From CALOCN01 sp942491735 (lineage in GTDB: Bacteria; Eisenbacteria; RBG-16-71-46; JABDJR01): DNA of 64,000 nt. The stretch is from positions 496,001 through 560,000 of the forward strand of contig CALOCN010000001.1 of assembly GCA_942491735.1 (NCBI GenBank), written 5' to 3'. Positions 61,008 to 64,000 of this stretch are shown piece by piece. Numbering within the stretch: the stretch's first letter is position 1; the number at the start of each line of letters is the position of its first letter. Below the pieces are notes generated by a model, which was given only the letters and a program-made list of their open reading frames with translations, was not told where the DNA came from and did not search any database. Position numbers and translations under genes: made by a program.

Positions 61008-64000
61008 ATGGCACAGCCGGGTGGACCGGAACCGCCCCGACGGATGCACGTGCACCGGCACGCCCCGCCAATTCTCGCCATCATCGTGATCATCGTGGGT
61101 GTGAGCTTCATGTGCTCCAAGCCCTCGGAAGGGTCCCTGCCGGAAGAGCCTTTTCTCCGCTATCGTGCCCTCCCCGCCGACAGCGTGGACGCCCGCCGGG
61201 CCGCGATCCTCGAGGATCCGGCCTGGTTCGCGTTCGGCTTCGACTCCACCCTGGCCCTGGGCGGCCTGGCCGAACCGGCCACGGTGGAACTGCTGGAGGG
61301 GGCAGCGGACGCACACTTCGAGGCCACCGGGGACTCCCTGCTTCTGCGCGACCTGACGTTCGTGCGGGGGCTGGATGCTTCGGTCCGCCCCGACTGGTAC
61401 CGGGCCATGGCCGCCGACGACATGGCGGGGATCCACCAGGCCGAGCGGGACTACGATGCGGCGGCGGATTCCTTCCGGGTCGCGGCCGAGGGATACCGCG
61501 CGGTGGGGGATCTCCGCCGCGAAGCGGTCGCCTGGGGCTCGCTCGGGGTGGCGATCTGGTTTACCGGCGACTTCGAGGCGGTGGTGGCCGCCTACGACGA
61601 GGCCCTGGCCGCCCGTCGCAGACTCGGTGATCCGGTCCTGGTGGGGCGGACCCTCAACGGTCTGGGCTCCGCCTACCTGCGCCTGGCCGACCTGGAACGG
61701 TCCCTGGACTACTACCAGCAGGCCCGCGCGGTACGGGAAACGCTGGGGAACCCGGTGGACCTCGGGGTGACCCTGACCTATATCGGGAACGTCAATTACC
61801 AGCTGGGCTACCTCGCGGATGCGCGCTCCAATTATCTGCACGCGGCCGAGGTGTTCCCGGAAGACACGCCGGAACGCCGGTTGGTCGAGAACCGGACCGG
61901 CCTGGCCAACGTCCATTTCGACCTGGGGGAGTACGACGAAGCCCTGGAGCTGTACCGGCAGAACGTGGATGCGGCGGTGGCGGCCGACAGCCCCGAGCAG
62001 GCCGATCTCAATCGCAACAACATGGCCCGGGTCCTGCGGGCACGCGGCGAGTACCTGGAAGCCCGCCGCCTGCTGGAGATCGTGCGCGAGGGACGCCTGG
62101 AGCGGGAGGACTACTTCCGGCTCGCCGCCACCAGCAATGCCATCGGCGAGGTGTACGTTGCCCTGGGGGAGACCGAGCAGGCGTTGCGGGAGTTCCGCGA
62201 GGCGCGCACGGTGGCCGAGGAAGCGGGCAACGCGGAGGCGATGGCCAACTCGTTGCATCACCTGGCAGTGACCTATCTCGAGATGGGTCTGGCCGACAAG
62301 GCGATCGAGACCTGCAACGAGTCCATGGCCATCTCCGAGGAGATCGGCGACACCAAGGGCGTCCGGAACCTCCTGGGCCTCATGGCCTCCGCCTACGAGG
62401 ACAAGGGTGAGCCGGAGACCGCACTGGAGCTCAACCTGCGTGCGCTGGCCATCGATGAGGAGCGGGGACTCAAGGCCAACCTGGCCCAGGACTACACCGC
62501 GATCGGGAACTCGCTCAACGTGCTGGGGCGGTTCGAGGAAGCCCGGGCCGCGCTCGGCAAGGCGGAGTTGCTGGCCGAGGAGGTGGGTCGGCGGGATATC
62601 CAGTGGTACGTCCACATGATCACCGCGGACAACTTCGAGCGGGCGGGAAAGCTGGACAGCGCCCGGGTCTACAACGAGCGGGCCATCGAGGTCCTGGAAA
62701 GCCTGCGGGGAGAGGCCTTCTCCGAAGGCGCCAAGGCCGGCTTCCTGGGCGGCGCTCGTTCCATCCCCTACGAGTCCCAGATCCAGGTGCTGGCCAAGAT
62801 GGAGGCGGCGGATCCCGGCGAAGGCTATGCCGAGGAGGCTCTGGCGTTCGCCGAACGGGGCAAGGCGCGGGCCCTGCTGGATATCCTCGAATCCGGACAT
62901 GTGGACCTGGATGTCGCGTGGAGCGGCGAGGACAAGGAGGAGCGGGCTCGTCTGGAGCGGGGGCTCAACGAGACACAACTCCGGCTTCGATGGGCCACCG
63001 AGGGGGGCGCTCCCAGGGACACGGTGCGGGCGCTGAAGCAGGAGTTGCGCGACCTGGAGACCGAGTACGCCGCCCTGCGCGAGCGGGCTCGACTTGCCCA
63101 TCCGCAGATGGCCACCGTCGATGCGGGGACCGCGCGTTCGGTGGACGACCTGCGACGGAGTCTGCTGACCGACGGCAACGATCTGCTCCTGGAATACTCG
63201 CTGAGCGACTCGGGGTCCTACGTCTGGGCCATGACCCGCAAGAGCTTCTCCCTGCATCGCCTTCCGCCACGCTCGGTGTTGGAGCCCCTGGTGGAAACGG
63301 TGCGACGCAGCCTGTCCAGCCCGCTCGCCGCGGGCGATGCCGCGTATCTCCAGGCGGCCCACGAGCTCCACCTGGCCCTGCTGGCTCCGGTGGCCAAGCA
63401 ACTCGGGAAGGCGGACGACGTCTATATCGTCCCCGATGGCGCGCTGCACTTCCTGCCCTTCGAGGCGCTGTTGACCGAGCCGGTGGACCTTCTGGTGTTC
63501 GCCGATGAGAGCGAACGCTCCGGGTTCTTTCGCGAGTTGCCCTACGCCCTGGTCGAGCAGCGGGTCCGCTACGGACCTTCGGCGACCACCCTGGCCGTGC
63601 TGCGGGAGTCCCTGGGTCGCGATCGGGAGCGTTCCATGGATCTGCTTGCGGTAGGGGATCCGGCGTTTCTCGTCGAGGCGCCCGAGCCGGTTGCCGTGGA
63701 TACCGCGGGGACCCGTTCGGGCCTGGCTCCGCTTCCCTTCTCCCGCACCGAGGTCGAGACCATCGTCTCCCGGTTCCCCGAGGGGAAGACGAAGCTACTG
63801 GTAGGTGAGGCGGCCAGCGAGGCCACCCTGCGATCGCCGGGGTACTGTGCTCCCTATCGGGTAATCCATTTCGCCACCCACGGCCTGGTGGACCAGCGCC
63901 GGCCGGAGCTTTCCAGCCTCGCCCTGGCCGAGCCCAAGAGCAGCGACGAGGACGGATACCTCCAGGCCCGGGAAATCTATGGCCTGGACCTTCGTGCGGA
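61008..64000 (+). CDS. TPR-CHAT protease (partial, C-terminus off right edge)
   Basis: The ATG at 61008 follows GGGAGG, and the frame is open to the edge (997 codons). After a short cytoplasmic start comes a membrane helix (PPILAIIVIIVGVSFM). About ten TPR repeats fill residues 110-560, and the front of a CHAT domain covers about 700 to the end. The catalytic His is His958 in VIHFATHGLVD; the Cys box would lie beyond the window. TPR-CHAT proteins are caspase-like proteases whose TPRs bind regulators or substrates. The FecR gene just upstream may provide the sensor. A second CHAT gene is at the left end of the window. Confidence 0.88.
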   Translation, partial: MAQPGGPEPPRRMHVHRHAPPILAIIVIIVGVSFMCSKPSEGSLPEEPFLRYRALPADSVDARRAAILEDPAWFAFGFDSTLALGGLAEPATVELLEGAADAHFEATGDSLLLRDLTFVRGLDASVRPDWYRAMAADDMAGIHQAERDYDAAADSFRVAAEGYRAVGDLRREAVAWGSLGVAIWFTGDFEAVVAAYDEALAARRRLGDPVLVGRTLNGLGSAYLRLADLERSLDYYQQARAVRETLGNPVDLGVTLTYIGNVNYQLGYLADARSNYLHAAEVFPEDTPERRLVENRTGLANVHFDLGEYDEALELYRQNVDAAVAADSPEQADLNRNNMARVLRARGEYLEARRLLEIVREGRLEREDYFRLAATSNAIGEVYVALGETEQALREFREARTVAEEAGNAEAMANSLHHLAVTYLEMGLADKAIETCNESMAISEEIGDTKGVRNLLGLMASAYEDKGEPETALELNLRALAIDEERGLKANLAQDYTAIGNSLNVLGRFEEARAALGKAELLAEEVGRRDIQWYVHMITADNFERAGKLDSARVYNERAIEVLESLRGEAFSEGAKAGFLGGARSIPYESQIQVLAKMEAADPGEGYAEEALAFAERGKARALLDILESGHVDLDVAWSGEDKEERARLERGLNETQLRLRWATEGGAPRDTVRALKQELRDLETEYAALRERARLAHPQMATVDAGTARSVDDLRRSLLTDGNDLLLEYSLSDSGSYVWAMTRKSFSLHRLPPRSVLEPLVETVRRSLSSPLAAGDAAYLQAAHELHLALLAPVAKQLGKADDVYIVPDGALHFLPFEALLTEPVDLLVFADESERSGFFRELPYALVEQRVRYGPSATTLAVLRESLGRDRERSMDLLAVGDPAFLVEAPEPVAVDTAGTRSGLAPLPFSRTEVETIVSRFPEGKTKLLVGEAASEATLRSPGYCAPYRVIHFATHGLVDQRRPELSSLALAEPKSSDEDGYLQAREIYGLDLRA

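Noticed and set aside
59976..63449. A 1157-residue open frame on the minus strand opposite the FecR and TPR-CHAT genes
   Set aside because: It lies antisense to two well-supported genes and has no recognisable domain; in GC-rich DNA stops are rare in such frames.

Overview
The window is GC-rich bacterial DNA with dense coding on both strands, G or C at most third codon positions, many 4-base start/stop overlaps, and no tRNA, rRNA, CRISPR array or insertion sequence that I could see. The gene content suggests an uncultured Gram-negative lineage near the FCB group. Evidence includes an Omp85 barrel, a TolC-type factor, two large secreted proteins with FlgD-like/type IX-like C-terminal sorting domains, a DUF1800/DUF1501 pair, LamG, FG-GAP and Rhs surface proteins, and two CHAT proteases. 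The phylum is inference only; no phylogenetic marker gene is present.

Layout, left to right. 1-3586 (minus): LamG-CHAT protease, sigma factor and zinc-finger anti-sigma factor, overlapping by 4 bases at each junction. 3631-6177 (minus): outer-membrane Omp85 barrel with a HipA/Fam20-like kinase module. 6389-10772 (plus): DUF1800, Tat-exported DUF1501 and a GT4 glycosyltransferase. 10986-22375 (plus): a giant Rhs protein coupled by ATGA to a giant FG-GAP/LamG/CARDB protein; the first part is visibly more AT-rich than its surroundings. 22406-24142 (minus): Rieske protein with a large unknown domain, divergent from OsmC (24421-24852). 25205-28516: secreted protein with a sorting domain, ended by a perfect hairpin shared with a convergent fasciclin lipoprotein. 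29250-36013: AddB-AddA recombination nuclease/helicase. 36178-37392: unknown membrane protein. 37389-44476 (minus): thioredoxin-TPR chaperone, internally duplicated secreted protein, and a tripartite efflux set (TolC, FUSC-like, HlyD) with an AI-2E family permease and a sulfotransferase. 44714-50033 (plus): two paralogous membrane-anchored or exported phosphodiesterase/phosphatase proteins, a tiny RHH-like protein and a DUF106/EMC3-like membrane protein. 50104-52044: serine beta-lactamase-fold hydrolase behind a structured leader, and a DUF4160/DUF2442 toxin-antitoxin-like pair. 52135-55582: GatE and GatD, the archaeal-type tRNA-dependent amidotransferase. 55623-59710: unknown protein, AraC regulator, MBL-fold hydrolase and FkbM methyltransferase. 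59997-64000: FecR-TPR protein and a TPR-CHAT protease running off the right edge.

The strongest observations are the archaeal-type gatE-gatD pair in a bacterial setting, the kinase-like/Omp85 fusion, the sigma/anti-sigma/CHAT operon at one end with a FecR/TPR-CHAT pair at the other, the phosphodiesterase-pair cluster with an Oxa1-superfamily-like membrane partner, and the Rhs/FG-GAP coupled pair with an orphan C-terminal tip and no immunity gene.
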